This document shows, piece after piece, positions 26,032 to 34,862 of a stretch of 40,320 nucleotides of DNA. Where the stretch lies: positions 39,672-79,991 of the forward strand of contig LFRZ01000066.1 in assembly GCA_001513025.1 (NCBI GenBank). Reading direction: 5' to 3'. A program made the position numbers and the translations under genes. The DNA is from Gammaproteobacteria bacterium DTU037. Its GTDB lineage: Bacteria > Pseudomonadota > Gammaproteobacteria > Pseudomonadales > Pseudomonadaceae. Position 1 is the stretch's first letter, and each line of letters opens with the position of its first letter. The notes under the pieces were generated by a model that saw only the letters and a program-made list of their open reading frames with translations, did no database searches and had not been told where the DNA came from.

Positions 26032-26811
26032 CTAAACAAAAGGGGCTTTGTGCATCCAATTCAAGCTGTCCGAGGTTGCCCCTCGAGGCCGATACTCAGC
26101 TGCAAAAGCCCCCTGATAACCCACCTGTGTCAGCGCCTGAAGCATCGCCTGAAAATCCACCGCGCCCGTCCCAGGCTCAGCGCGCCCTGGACAATCGGCA
26201 AACTGCACATGGGCCACCTTATCGCCCAATACGGCCAGCGCTTGCTCAGTGGTGATACCTTGGCGCGCCATATGATACACATCCAACTGGGCAAAACAGT
26301 TCGGATGGCGCACTTCAGTTAACAAATCGTATAAATGTTGCGGGGTACAGATTAAAAAGCCCGGCATATCAAGCGGATTAATTGCTTCACAGAGCAGCTT
26401 AATCTGCAGTCGATCAAAGGCTTGCGCCGCGTCACGCAGATTGGCTGCCAGCGTCGCCACCGCACGTCCACGCGAGACACCCTCCGGCAAACGCCCAGCC
26501 AGCACGTTCACCATGCGTGGACGCACCATTAAGGCATAGCTGAGCGCTTCATCTAAGGCATTGGCAAACTGCTCGCGGCGTTTAGGATGACAGGCAATAC
26601 CATCCCCACCCTGGATTAAATCACCGGCAGGCAGATTGATTAACGCCAAGGGCATAGCGCAACGCTGTAATTCCTCTTTGAGCTGGATAGCCGGCACTTC
26701 ATAAGGAAACTGAATTTCCACGGCAGTAAACCCTGCCGCCGCCGCCGCGCGGACACGTTGCAGCAGCGGCAATTCGGTAAAGAGCATGGATAAATTGGCC
26801 ACGATATCCAT
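26032..26811 (-). CDS. hyi: Hydroxypyruvate isomerase
   Basis: A 259-residue xylose-isomerase-like TIM barrel of the Hyi family, which interconverts hydroxypyruvate and tartronate semialdehyde. Characteristic segments are 'NLSMLFTELPLLQRVRAAAAAGFTAVEIQFPYE', 'LINLPAGD', 'LLCEAINPLDMPGFLI' (metal-binding Glu), 'QLDVYHM', 'HVQFADCPGRAEPGTGAVDF' and 'AEYRPRG'. ATG 26811 overlaps the reductase stop by one base (TAATG), so the two are coupled. In Pseudomonas hyi normally lies beside gcl (glyoxylate carboligase), which is not present in this window. Confidence 0.93.
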   Translation of the reverse strand: MDIVANLSMLFTELPLLQRVRAAAAAGFTAVEIQFPYEVPAIQLKEELQRCAMPLALINLPAGDLIQGGDGIACHPKRREQFANALDEALSYALMVRPRMVNVLAGRLPEGVSRGRAVATLAANLRDAAQAFDRLQIKLLCEAINPLDMPGFLICTPQHLYDLLTEVRHPNCFAQLDVYHMARQGITTEQALAVLGDKVAHVQFADCPGRAEPGTGAVDFQAMLQALTQVGYQGAFAAEYRPRGATSDSLNWMHKAPFV

Positions 26812-27698
26812 TAATGGTCTCCACTATAAAGTTTAATTAACGTCGCCGGATCATTGGCCAAATGCCCTTGTGCAGCATGTGCGCGCATCAACTGCGCGGC
26901 TAAACCACTCATCGGCGTGGCTGACGTATGTTGTTGTGAAAGCTGCACTGCCATATCTAAATCCTTAAGCAAGGTACGTACATGCCACTTCACCGGTTCA
27001 AACTCACGCGCAGCCATTTGCGGGGCCAGAATTTGCAAGGGCTTAGAGTCGGCAAAACCGCCCGCTAACGCCGGCGCTAAAAGCGCGGCATCCACCCCTG
27101 CGCGCTCAGCCAAGGCCACGACTTCAGCAATCACCATGGCATTACAAGCCACCAGCATTTGATTGCAGACTTTAGCTACCTGCCCAGAACCTACAGCGCC
27201 CATATGGGTCATACGCTGACCTAAGTGCTCTAAGACGGGCCTGACTTGGGCCAAGGCCTGTGCATCGCCACCCGCCATCATCGCCAAAGTACCCGCGTCA
27301 GCGCCGCCCACACCACCTGACACAGGTACATCCAGCCACTGCGCGCCCTGCTCAGTCAATAGCCTCTGCGCCATCGCACGCGTCGCAGCAGGCTCAATGC
27401 TGGACAAATCCACCAGAATCTGTTGCTCTGTAAGGGCTTTAGCAACCCCCTGCTCAGCAAACACCACTTCAGCCACCGCATTGGTATCGGCCAAACACAA
27501 TAGAATAATATCCGCCTGCGCGCACAATTCAGCAGGCGTTTGCACCTGCTGCGCACCCAGCGCCAGCAGCGGCGTGCACTTGTCAGGGTTACGATTCCAA
27601 ACCACTAAAGGATAGCCTGCGGCCAACAAGCGCTGACACATGGGGAGGCCCATTAGGCCGATTCCAGCAAAGGCTAAACGCGGTAATGATCTTTGCAT
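26811..27698 (-). CDS. glxR: Tartronate semialdehyde (2-hydroxy-3-oxopropionate) reductase
   Basis: NAD(P)H-dependent beta-hydroxyacid dehydrogenase that reduces tartronate semialdehyde to D-glycerate. The 295-residue product has the Rossmann start 'LAFAGIGLMGLPMCQRLLAAGYPLVVWNR', the substrate loop 'DVPVSGGVGGADAGTLAMMAGG', the catalytic-Lys segment 'GAVGSGQVAKVCNQML', and 'LLKDLDMAVQLSQ'. These fit GarR/GlxR better than 3-hydroxyisobutyrate dehydrogenase, and the coupling to hyi supports this. ATG 27698 has GGAG six bases upstream; the open frame extends to TTG 27752 but the added residues are not part of the fold. It is divergent from the DUF2288 gene. Confidence 0.9.
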   Translation of the reverse strand: MQRSLPRLAFAGIGLMGLPMCQRLLAAGYPLVVWNRNPDKCTPLLALGAQQVQTPAELCAQADIILLCLADTNAVAEVVFAEQGVAKALTEQQILVDLSSIEPAATRAMAQRLLTEQGAQWLDVPVSGGVGGADAGTLAMMAGGDAQALAQVRPVLEHLGQRMTHMGAVGSGQVAKVCNQMLVACNAMVIAEVVALAERAGVDAALLAPALAGGFADSKPLQILAPQMAAREFEPVKWHVRTLLKDLDMAVQLSQQHTSATPMSGLAAQLMRAHAAQGHLANDPATLIKLYSGDH

Positions 27699-27790
27699 AA
27701 AACGCTCCAATTCGCTGAGCTCTCGAGGATTGCCCCTTGGGGGATAGTGCAACTCAGGCTATCATGCCCACTTTTACCGCGAGAAAAAAC

Positions 27791-28105
27791 ATGTCGAACG
27801 AAATCAGTGACTTATATGCACAACTTCTTGGCGCAACAGCGCAGATTGGCTGGGATGAACTGATGCCGTTATTTGCTAAAGGCATGGTGCTTTGGGTCGC
27901 CAGTGATCAAGATTTAGTAACCGTTGCGCAACACATTATCAATGACGACAAGAAGCGTGTAAGCGCTCTGATGCAACAAAAATCCCTGCACAATTTAAGC
28001 GATGCGCAAGCCTTGGATTATCAGCAGCGCGATCCAGAGCTGTGGGCTGTTGTGGTATCACCTTGGGTGTTAGTGCAAGAGCGCAATACAGCAACCACCC
28101 ACTAA
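27791..28105 (+). CDS. DUF2288 family protein
   Basis: A 104-residue cytoplasmic protein. The pattern 'LLGATAQIGWDELMPLFAKGMVLWVASDQDLVTVAQHIINDD' followed by 'ALDYQQRDPELWAVVVSPWVLVQ' matches the DUF2288 family, which is small, acidic and of unknown function. ATG 27791 has a GAGA box upstream; the open frame runs to an alternative start at 27737 but without conserved sequence. It is 29 bases ahead of cobT and on the same strand, so it may be co-transcribed with the cobalamin genes, but nothing in the sequence shows a role in that pathway. Confidence 0.82.
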   Translation: MSNEISDLYAQLLGATAQIGWDELMPLFAKGMVLWVASDQDLVTVAQHIINDDKKRVSALMQQKSLHNLSDAQALDYQQRDPELWAVVVSPWVLVQERNTATTH

Positions 28106-28134
28106 CTCGCCCCAGCAGAGCATTAGGCAAAACC

Positions 28135-29193
28135 ATGACCCAGATTAAATGGTGGTTCGACGCCGCCACAGCGCCGTCAGAGTCCGCCCGCCAAGCGGCG
28201 CAAGCGCATCAAAACCAACTGACTAAACCCCAAGGCTCTTTAGGCCTGTTAGAAACCTTGGCGATTGATTTAGCGGCCATGCAAAACAGCGCCAAGCCAC
28301 AGATTCAGCAGCCACATATGCTGATTTTTGCCGGTGATCACGGCATTGTTGCGCAAGGGGTCTCAGCCTTTCCACAATCAGTGACCATTGCCATGCTGTC
28401 TAATTTTGTCAATGGCGGCGCAGCTGTGGCGACCCTGTGCAAGCAACAAGGCATCGAACTCAGCGTCATTAACTGTGGCACGGCCAATCCCTGTGCGCAT
28501 TTAGCCCATATTATTCATCAACCGATTATGGCCGGTACTCAGGATTTCTCGCAGCAAGCAGCCATGAGCGCCGAGCAAAGTGTCTTGGCGTTAAACCTGG
28601 GTAAAGCACAAGTCGAACGTGTACACCAGCAAGGCTGTGACTTTTTAATGTTAGGCGAAATGGGCATTGGCAACACATCAGCCGCCAGCTGTTTAAGCGC
28701 CTTGCTCTTAGGCCAAGACGTCAGCAGCCTGACCGGTCCCGGTACGGGCGTGGAAGGCGATGCCTTGGCCCATAAAAAAGCCATCTTAAGCGCCAGCGTT
28801 GCGCGCGCTCAACCTTTGATCAACTCGCACTTAGGCATTTTAGAGCAAGTGGGCGGCTTAGAGATTGCCGCTATTACTGGCGCTTATATTCGCGCCAGCC
28901 AGCTGGGTATCCCCTGCTTGGTCGATGGCTTTATTACTAGCGCGGCGGCATTGCTGGCAGTGCAGCTCAACCCGAGTGCGCGGCCATGGTTACTCTTTGC
29001 CCACCAGTCTGCTGAGCATGGGCACGGCATCCTATTAAACGCCTTAGCAGCCAAGCCCATACTCAATTTAGGCATGCGCTTAGGTGAAGGCTCTGGTGCG
29101 GCAGTGGCCTTTGCCACAGTCCAGCAGGCACTGGTGATCCATAATCATATGGCGACCTTTGCCCAAGCGGCAGTGGCCGGTAAAAGCCAATGA
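28135..29193 (+). CDS. cobT: Nicotinate-nucleotide--dimethylbenzimidazole phosphoribosyltransferase
   Basis: Transfers the phosphoribosyl group of nicotinate mononucleotide to 5,6-dimethylbenzimidazole, making alpha-ribazole phosphate for the lower loop of cobalamin. The product has 352 residues. Family motifs: 'KPQGSLGLLETLA', 'FAGDHGIVAQGVSAFPQSVTIAML', 'GGAAVATLC', 'EMGIGNTSAASCL', 'GPGTGVEGDALAHK', 'HQSAEHGH' and 'GMRLGEGSGAA' with the catalytic Glu. ATG 28135 has an AGG box at the proper distance; a longer frame reaches 28042 inside the DUF2288 gene and is not used. Its stop overlaps the cobC start by four bases (ATGA). Confidence 0.95.
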   Translation: MTQIKWWFDAATAPSESARQAAQAHQNQLTKPQGSLGLLETLAIDLAAMQNSAKPQIQQPHMLIFAGDHGIVAQGVSAFPQSVTIAMLSNFVNGGAAVATLCKQQGIELSVINCGTANPCAHLAHIIHQPIMAGTQDFSQQAAMSAEQSVLALNLGKAQVERVHQQGCDFLMLGEMGIGNTSAASCLSALLLGQDVSSLTGPGTGVEGDALAHKKAILSASVARAQPLINSHLGILEQVGGLEIAAITGAYIRASQLGIPCLVDGFITSAAALLAVQLNPSARPWLLFAHQSAEHGHGILLNALAAKPILNLGMRLGEGSGAAVAFATVQQALVIHNHMATFAQAAVAGKSQ

Positions 29194-29804
29194 TCACCAC
29201 CTATATTGATCTGATTCGTCATGGCGAGCCAGTCGGTGGCAAGGTCTTTCGTGGCCAGACTGACCACTGTTTAACCGAGCGCGGCCTGGAGCAATTTCAA
29301 CAACGCACGCAAAGCTTGGGCCGACGCTGGCAGCAAGTGGTGAGTTCACCCTTATTACGCTGTAAGCAATCCGCTGAATTACTGGCCGCAGCCGAGGCGA
29401 TTCCTTTGCATATTGAGCCTAACTTAAGTGAAATTCATTTTGGCGACTGGGAAAATAAAGCCGTGGCTCAAGTCATGGCTGAACACAATATCAGCCACAT
29501 GTGGCAAGACCCGATGAACTTCTGTGCCCCGCAAGGCGAACCCACTCAGGCACTGCAACAGCGCAGTGTCTTGGCTTGGCAGCAAGCCTTAAGCGACTAT
29601 CAAGGCCAACGGGTGCTGATGGTCACCCACGGCGGCGTAATACGCATGCTGGCCCAGCACTTACTTGAGCTGACACCCAATGCGATCAATAAGCTCAGCC
29701 TGCCCTATGCCGCGGTAATGAGTTTTAAAATCATTGATGTGGACTATGAAGGCCAGGCACAACAATGGATCAGTTTAGAAAGCATGGATGGCAGAGAATT
29801 ATGA
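29190..29804 (+). CDS. cobC: Alpha-ribazole phosphatase, histidine phosphatase family
   Basis: Predicted to remove the 5'-phosphate from alpha-ribazole phosphate. The 204-residue protein belongs to the phosphoglycerate-mutase-like histidine phosphatases: catalytic 'LIRHGEP', then 'SSPLLRCKQSAELL', 'LSEIHFGDWENK' and 'VLMVTHGGVIRML' with the second histidine. The family alone does not fix the substrate, but its coupling by ATGA overlaps to cobT upstream and cobS downstream makes CobC the sensible call. Confidence 0.88.
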   Translation: MITTYIDLIRHGEPVGGKVFRGQTDHCLTERGLEQFQQRTQSLGRRWQQVVSSPLLRCKQSAELLAAAEAIPLHIEPNLSEIHFGDWENKAVAQVMAEHNISHMWQDPMNFCAPQGEPTQALQQRSVLAWQQALSDYQGQRVLMVTHGGVIRMLAQHLLELTPNAINKLSLPYAAVMSFKIIDVDYEGQAQQWISLESMDGREL

Positions 29805-30571
29805 GCACCTATTACTGGGGTTTTTGGTTTGCCCTGACCTTTTTAAGCCGCCTGCCTGGGCCTTATTTAAAGCGCCTTGATCCAGAGGTACAGCAGGCCG
29901 CCATGTGGTTTTATCCGCTCGTGGGTGCCATTCTTGGTCTGTTTCTAGTCGGTTTGGTCACTTTGTGCTTCTACTACAACCCACAGGCCTCGGTCTTCTT
30001 AGTTGGCGCGCTGGTTTTGGCACTTTGGGTCTACTTGACTGGGGCAATGCACTTGGACGGGGTGGCGGATACTGCCGACGCTTGGGTGGGCGGTCTCGGC
30101 GATCATCAGCGCACCTTAGACATCATGAAGGACCCGCGGGTCGGTGCCATGGCTGTTGCCGCGATGCTGGTGGTGTTGCTGGTAAAATTTGCGGCTATCA
30201 CTGCCTTATTGGCACAAGCGCAAGACAATATTGGCTTACTACTGGGCGGTCTGCTGCTGATTCCTATGCTGGCTCGAACCGGCATTATTGGCTTAATGGC
30301 AAGCACTGATTATGTTCGCCAACACGGCATGGTCACTGCGACGCAAAGTGCCGCTACAAAAACTAAAGTCGTGATCATGACGGTGCTTTTGACCCTGTTT
30401 GCGGTGCCTTTGCTGCGAGAAAAAACCCTGATGATGCTCTTGGTTTGGTTGGGCCTACTCGTGGCTTACCGTGCCGCACTGAAGAAACGACTGGGTGGCT
30501 ATACTGGCGACACCCTCGGCGCTGCCGTCGAGTTTCAAGAAACCATACTCTTAGTCGCCTTGGCTTTATAA
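29801..30571 (+). CDS. cobS: Adenosylcobinamide-GDP ribazoletransferase (cobalamin synthase)
   Basis: Inner-membrane enzyme that joins adenosylcobinamide-GDP and alpha-ribazole to give adenosylcobalamin. The product has 256 residues and about six hydrophobic segments. 'LTGAMHLDGVADTADAWVGG' is the metal-binding DGxADxxDA signature; 'IMKDPRVGAMAV' and 'RLGGYTGDTLGAAVE' are further family blocks. ATG 29801 overlaps the cobC stop by four bases, preferred to an in-frame start at 29765 that lies inside cobC. It ends the cobT-cobC-cobS operon. cobU/cobP is not adjacent. Confidence 0.94.
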   Translation: MSTYYWGFWFALTFLSRLPGPYLKRLDPEVQQAAMWFYPLVGAILGLFLVGLVTLCFYYNPQASVFLVGALVLALWVYLTGAMHLDGVADTADAWVGGLGDHQRTLDIMKDPRVGAMAVAAMLVVLLVKFAAITALLAQAQDNIGLLLGGLLLIPMLARTGIIGLMASTDYVRQHGMVTATQSAATKTKVVIMTVLLTLFAVPLLREKTLMMLLVWLGLLVAYRAALKKRLGGYTGDTLGAAVEFQETILLVALAL

Positions 30572-30726
30572 GCGCAGCAAAAATTCTGCAACTGAGTCAA
30601 TGAACATGGCGCGAATCGCTGCACACTGCAAGCTCATCAGCCAGCGCTAAAATACGATAGCCAGCGCCTCTCACCTTAACGCAAGCACAGATCACCACGC
30701 ATAGGCCAGACTGGGGCCAATAAAAA

Positions 30727-30751
30727 AGGCAAGCCGGAGAAGGGCTTGCCT
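30727..30751 (-). terminator. Rho-independent terminator after the ygaP-like gene
   Basis: AGGCAAGCC (30727-30735) pairs with GGCTTGCCT (30743-30751). On the minus strand the stem is followed by TTTTTTA (30721-30727), so it ends the rhodanese transcript. The 150 bases between cobS and here show no other structure. Confidence 0.85.
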
Positions 30752-30776
30752 GTTAAAAGTGTTCATGCGCTGCCAC

Positions 30777-31301
30777 TTAAGCGATGGCTTTTTTATTCCA
30801 TGGCATTTTCATCAATATACGCGCCAAACCACAGAAACCTGTGACACCCGCCATAATCAAGCCCGCGCCGACAAAACCGGACAAGGCATACCAAGCAGGG
30901 GCCACAGTGCTGCCCAAAATCACGCCCAAAACAATGATAAAACCCGCACCAATTTGTACTTGGCGCTGCAGTTCTAAAGGTTGTGTTGCGTCAGTCACCA
31001 CTGGCAAGCCGGCTTTTTTCCAACCATCCAGTCCGCCCTCTAGAATATAGACGTCACAGGTGGCACAGTTATCCAACACGCCTGCATTGACCACTGTACG
31101 ATTCCCCGAACGGCAATGAAAGATCACCGCATTGGCTTCATTAGTGGGCATACCCTGGCGGTTTAATTGCTCCATAGGTATATGTTTGGCATCGGCAATA
31201 TGCTCACGTGCATATTCATCAGCGCCGCGGATATCAACCAATACCGCACCTTGTGCCAATAATTCTTGTGCAGCCTGCGGCGTTAAAATCTTATTTGACA
31301 T
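30777..31301 (-). CDS. Membrane-anchored rhodanese, YgaP-like
   Basis: A 174-residue protein with an N-terminal rhodanese domain (about 1-105) whose active-site loop 'FHCRSGNRT' carries the persulfide Cys. 'ILEGGLDGWKKAGLPVV' ends the domain. Two transmembrane helices follow ('IGAGFIIVLGVILGSTV' and 'YALSGFVGAGLIMAGVTGFCGLARIL'), ending in 'MPWN'. Length and layout match E. coli YgaP, a membrane rhodanese that transfers sulfane sulfur. ATG 31301 has GAGG five bases upstream; the frame open to 31355 is not used. In E. coli an ArsR-type repressor gene (ygaV) is beside ygaP; none is here, but an A/T-rich palindrome-like stretch lies upstream. Confidence 0.9.
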   Translation of the reverse strand: MSNKILTPQAAQELLAQGAVLVDIRGADEYAREHIADAKHIPMEQLNRQGMPTNEANAVIFHCRSGNRTVVNAGVLDNCATCDVYILEGGLDGWKKAGLPVVTDATQPLELQRQVQIGAGFIIVLGVILGSTVAPAWYALSGFVGAGLIMAGVTGFCGLARILMKMPWNKKAIA

Positions 31302-31370
31302 CAGAACCTCTTTATCTAAATGACACACAGCTGTGCTTTGAAGGCATGCCTGCACCTACAAAGGCAACTT

Positions 31371-31394
31371 TATATATAAGTATAATTTATATAG
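31371..31394. promoter_or_regulatory. A/T-rich imperfect palindrome upstream of the ygaP-like gene
   Basis: Two TATATA arms flank a short centre about 70-95 bases before ATG 31301, and a TATACT box on the minus strand falls inside. ArsR-family sulfide sensors of the YgaV/BigR type bind A/T-rich palindromes before ygaP-like genes, so this is a plausible operator and promoter. The match is loose. Confidence 0.3.
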
Positions 31395-31500
31395 ATACAT
31401 TAAAATAGTCTTAATTATAACCAGCAACACTGAACTGCAGTACTGCACAGCGAAGACTGTATAATTATCGTTCAGTTCAGCAGCTTGTTTCAGAGAAAAT

Positions 31501-32100
31501 TTAGAATTGCATTGGTCGGCGCCCAGCAAAGGCATGACTGAGGGTGCCTCCGTCGACCATCTCCAACTCGCCACCGAGCGGCATGCCATGGGCTAAACGC
31601 GAGATAAGCAATGACTTATCGGCCAATATTTGCGCGATATAGTGCGCTGTGGCCTCACCTTCCACCGTGGGATTGGTAGCTAGAATTACTTCATTAAAGC
31701 GGCCCTGATTAATTCGGCTAATCAACTCAGGAATACCGATATGTTCAGGACCTAAGCCATCTAAAGGCGATAAATGCCCTTTTAAGACAAAGTAGCGACC
31801 ACGATAACCAGTTTGCTCAACCGCATACACATCCATCGGCCCCTGCACAATACACAGCAAGCTCTCATCACGGCGCTGATCACTGCACAAATGACAGAGA
31901 TCCTCTTCACTTAAGCTGCGGCACTCACGGCAATAGCCCACGCCTTGCATGGCTTGGGTTAAAGCTTGAGCTAAGCGTTGGCCACCACTGCGATCACGCT
32001 CCAGCAGTTGTAATGCCATACGCTGAGCAGTTTTTTGCCCAACACCTGGCAAGACACGAAAGGCATCAATTAATTGACGTATTAAAGGACTAAACGACAT
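31501..32100 (-). CDS. recR: Recombination mediator RecR
   Basis: A 199-residue DNA-repair protein of the RecFOR pathway, which helps load RecA on gapped single-stranded DNA. Domains in order: helix-hairpin-helix ('[24 protein letters not shown]'), a four-Cys zinc finger ('[16 protein letters not shown]'), a Toprim domain ('[18 protein letters not shown]', '[18 protein letters not shown]') and the C-terminal '[25 protein letters not shown]' signature. ATG 32100 is the family start. It follows ybaB after 117 bases, in the usual dnaX-ybaB-recR order. Confidence 0.97.
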   Translation of the reverse strand: MSFSPLIRQLIDAFRVLPGVGQKTAQRMALQLLERDRSGGQRLAQALTQAMQGVGYCRECRSLSEEDLCHLCSDQRRDESLLCIVQGPMDVYAVEQTGYRGRYFVLKGHLSPLDGLGPEHIGIPELISRINQGRFNEVILATNPTVEGEATAHYIAQILADKSLLISRLAHGMPLGGELEMVDGGTLSHAFAGRRPMQF

Positions 32101-32217
32101 GGGGGCTCAGAACACTTGAAGAAGATGGAATAGAGACTGTAACTGATGCGCTGATGCAGCAACACCGCATGCAAGCAACCAGCAGAGCACACAAACGCCC
32201 TGCTGGTTGGATAAAAC

Positions 32218-32541
32218 CTAGAACGGCATTTTAAAGCCTGGTGGTAACTGCATACCAGCGCTCATACCGGCCATACTTTCTTGGCTGGTTTGCTCAATTT
32301 TGCGCACGGCATCATTGACTGCCGCAGCAATTAAGTCTTCGAGAATTTCTTTCTCTTCCTGCAACAAGCTGTCATCAATGCTGACACGACGCACATCATG
32401 GCGACCAGTCATCACGATACTGACTAAGCCAGCGCCGGATTGACCGGTCACTTCAGCATTGGCCAATTCTTCTTGGGCTTTTTGCATTTTTTCTTGCATT
32501 TGTTGCGCCTGTTTCATCAGGCCAGCCATACCACCTTTCAT
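32218..32541 (-). CDS. ybaB: Nucleoid-associated protein YbaB/EbfC
   Basis: A 107-residue DNA-binding protein of the YbaB/EbfC family. The sequence starts with the Met/Gln-rich helix '[26 protein letters not shown]', then '[30 protein letters not shown]' and '[18 protein letters not shown]', ending in a Pro/Gly/Met-rich tail. It forms dimers that bind and condense DNA. Start ATG 32541 lies 10 bases after dnaX, so the two are co-transcribed. Confidence 0.96.
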   Translation of the reverse strand: MKGGMAGLMKQAQQMQEKMQKAQEELANAEVTGQSGAGLVSIVMTGRHDVRRVSIDDSLLQEEKEILEDLIAAAVNDAVRKIEQTSQESMAGMSAGMQLPPGFKMPF

Positions 32542-32551
32542 ACGAAATTCC

Positions 32552-34585
32552 TTACATTACCGAGTCTATGGGTTCAATACTGTTATTACTGATTATAGCG
32601 CCAAATGTATCCATCAGCTGTAAAACTATAGGGTCAGAATAGATTGAAGCTTCTGCTTCTTGTTGACGCTTGGCTTGTTGACGTAACAAGGCCAAGGCGG
32701 GGGTTTCTTCACGGGGCGCGTGCAATTCTATCTGCAATTCGATGGGCGCCGCCAGCTGTGCATTAATCGCGTCATTGATACGCTGCAGCTGGGTTTTATT
32801 AAATAAGGCACTGTGGTTTGGGTCAAGGTGCATCAGCCATGTATCGGCTTTTTTCTCAATTAGCAAGGTATTAGCGGCAATACTATGGGTCATACCAGCC
32901 AAGTTCAATTGCAAAAATAACGCTTGCCACTCAGCGGCAAGCCCGGTAGCTGGGGGAATATGCGCCTGTAAATCATCTGCACCGCCACTGCTTTGCATCG
33001 GCGCGGCATCATGGCTGCTGACAGCGGACAGATCCGCGTAATCCTGAAAATTACTGGTATTCAAATAAGCGTCATCGTCATCCCCTTCAGCAGCAAACGC
33101 CTGACCGTAATCCTCGTCATAATTAGGTGCGGATTGTTCATCCACAGGATGACTTAGCGCTACGTCAGGCTGCACTGTGGTCTCAGCCTGCGCAGCCACG
33201 GACTGCGGCTCAGGAGTAGACTGAGCTGCCAACGGCGTGGCCCTAGCCGCTTGGGTATCAAGCGGCTCTTCCCACGGCGCATGGATATGTTCCACTGCGC
33301 TAGGCTGGGCAGGTGCAGTTGCAGTTGCAGTTGCAGCCGACTGGGCCGGCTCTTGACTGCGAAGTTCAGGCGCAGATCCAGTAGCACTTGATCCCGTGGC
33401 GGAAGCCACAGGCTCGATCGAGCGGGCAGACTCAGTCGCCGGCGCTGACGCAAGCGGCGCGGACTGAATTAATCGCGTACTGGGCGGCGTCCCCGGCAAA
33501 CTGGCCGGACGGAACGCCAACATGCGCAGCAGAACCATTTCAAAACCATCACGGGGATCCGGTGCCAGCGGTAAATCGCGGCGGCCAATCAAACCCAACT
33601 GATAGTAAAACTGCACATCCTCTGGCGGCAACAGCGCAGCCAATTCCAGCACTTGCTCGCGATCGCCCTGGCCATTATCGATGGCATCAGGCATCAGCTG
33701 GGCAATCGCAATACGGTGCAAAGCATTGAGGATCTCTGCCAAAACACCCGCCCAATCCGGGCCATGCTCGGCCAAATGCGCCACCGCACTTAAAGCGCCA
33801 CGGGCATCGCCCTCAATCAAGGCTTTAAGCACACCATAAATCTGCCCCTGATCTAAGGTGCCCAACATGGCACGCACATCGTCGGCAAACACACGACCAT
33901 CACCAAAGGAGACCGCTTGATCGGTGAGACTCATGGCATCACGCATGGAGCCATCGGCGGCACGCCCTAGCAGCCACAGCGCATCATCTTCAAAGGGGAT
34001 GTTTTCGCTACTTAAGACATGTTGCAAATGCCCAACAATGGGCTCAGGCGGTATATTTTTTAACGAGAACTGCAAACAGCGCGACAACACCGTCGCGGGT
34101 AATTTTTGCGGATCAGTGGTGGCCAGAATAAACTTAACGTACGGCGGTGGCTCTTCTAGGGTCTTCAACAAGGCGTTAAAGGAACTGGTTGAGAGCATAT
34201 GCACTTCGTCAATCAGATAGACTTTATAGCGCCCACGGGTCGGCATATATTGCACATTATCCAGCATCTCGCGGGTGTCTTCGACCTTGGTTTTACTCGC
34301 CGCATCCACTTCAATCAGATCAATAAAGCGCCCTTCGTCGATCTCAGTACACACCGAACAAACACCGCAAGGTGTCGAGCTGATGCCCTGCTCACAGTTT
34401 AGGCACTTAGCCATAATCCGCGCAATGGTGGTTTTACCCACACCCCGAGTACCAGTAAATAAATAGGCATGGTGCAAGCGCTGATGATCAAGAGCATTGA
34501 TCAAAGCTTTTAAAACGTGGGTTTGGCCCACCATTTCACGAAATGAGCGGGGACGCCATTTGCGGGCTAAAACCTGATAACTCAT
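32552..34585 (-). CDS. dnaX: DNA polymerase III subunits gamma and tau
   Basis: Clamp-loader ATPase that links leading and lagging polymerases. The 677-residue tau form has an AAA+ domain with Walker A 'GTRGVGKT' (45-52), a four-Cys zinc module ('[19 protein letters not shown]'), 'LIDEVHML' Walker B and the 'LSRCLQF' sensor/arginine-finger region. Domain III ends near residue 370. Residues about 380-500 are a low-complexity Ala/Ser/Pro/Thr/Gln linker that includes a tandem ATATATA run, followed by a conserved tau C-terminal domain ('[23 protein letters not shown]', '[10 protein letters not shown]'). I see no in-frame A-AAA-AAG slippery site at the expected place for making gamma. ATG 34585 is the family start. 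Confidence 0.96.
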   Translation of the reverse strand: MSYQVLARKWRPRSFREMVGQTHVLKALINALDHQRLHHAYLFTGTRGVGKTTIARIMAKCLNCEQGISSTPCGVCSVCTEIDEGRFIDLIEVDAASKTKVEDTREMLDNVQYMPTRGRYKVYLIDEVHMLSTSSFNALLKTLEEPPPYVKFILATTDPQKLPATVLSRCLQFSLKNIPPEPIVGHLQHVLSSENIPFEDDALWLLGRAADGSMRDAMSLTDQAVSFGDGRVFADDVRAMLGTLDQGQIYGVLKALIEGDARGALSAVAHLAEHGPDWAGVLAEILNALHRIAIAQLMPDAIDNGQGDREQVLELAALLPPEDVQFYYQLGLIGRRDLPLAPDPRDGFEMVLLRMLAFRPASLPGTPPSTRLIQSAPLASAPATESARSIEPVASATGSSATGSAPELRSQEPAQSAATATATAPAQPSAVEHIHAPWEEPLDTQAARATPLAAQSTPEPQSVAAQAETTVQPDVALSHPVDEQSAPNYDEDYGQAFAAEGDDDDAYLNTSNFQDYADLSAVSSHDAAPMQSSGGADDLQAHIPPATGLAAEWQALFLQLNLAGMTHSIAANTLLIEKKADTWLMHLDPNHSALFNKTQLQRINDAINAQLAAPIELQIELHAPREETPALALLRQQAKRQQEAEASIYSDPIVLQLMDTFGAIISNNSIEPIDSVM

Positions 34586-34719
34586 AGCAACCGAAGACCA
34601 GCAAGAAAACAGAACTCCATGCTAACGGAGCACAGCAAAAAATGCACCCGCAACACAGGGTTGGGATGGGCTTTATTTAGTTTTTTGAGGGGATATGCAG
34701 CGAATCAAGAAATTTAGGT

Positions 34720-34830
34720 GGCAACCACTGCCAGCCACACCCCGGCACACAATGTCACCGCTATGGCTGCTCCCTTCCGGGCCTGACCAGGTTGACGGCT
34801 AATCGTTGCGAGGGGACCGGCAGGGTCGCC
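34720..34830 (-). ncRNA. ffs: 4.5S signal recognition particle RNA
   Basis: RNA partner of Ffh in co-translational membrane targeting. On the minus strand the conserved apical domain reads 'CAGGCCCGGAAGGGAGCAGCC', here stated in two parts: GGTCAGGCCCGG and AAGGGAGCAGCC, with the GGAA tetraloop and the asymmetric internal loop. The two ends pair (GGCGACC at 34830 with GGTTGCC at 34720), giving an RNA of about 111 nucleotides, the usual small bacterial type. It stands 135 bases upstream of dnaX, the normal pseudomonad arrangement. The 5' end is probably made by RNase P processing of a leader of about 25 bases. Confidence 0.93.
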
Positions 34831-34862
34831 ATAACGCGTACACCAAGATTTAGTGTGGGCGT

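Noticed and set aside
32844..32860. Six-A run in dnaX as a programmed frameshift site
   Set aside because: The reading frame is GAG-AAA-AAA-GCC, not A-AAA-AAG, and it lies inside the tau C-terminal domain.
33313..33336. Tandem GCAGTT repeats
   Set aside because: They encode the ATATATA run of the flexible DnaX linker; a coding microrepeat, not a CRISPR or regulatory repeat.
34055..34070. A-AAA-AAT heptamer in phase within dnaX
   Set aside because: It falls in the ATPase domain; a shift here would destroy the protein and the heptamer is a weak slippery sequence.
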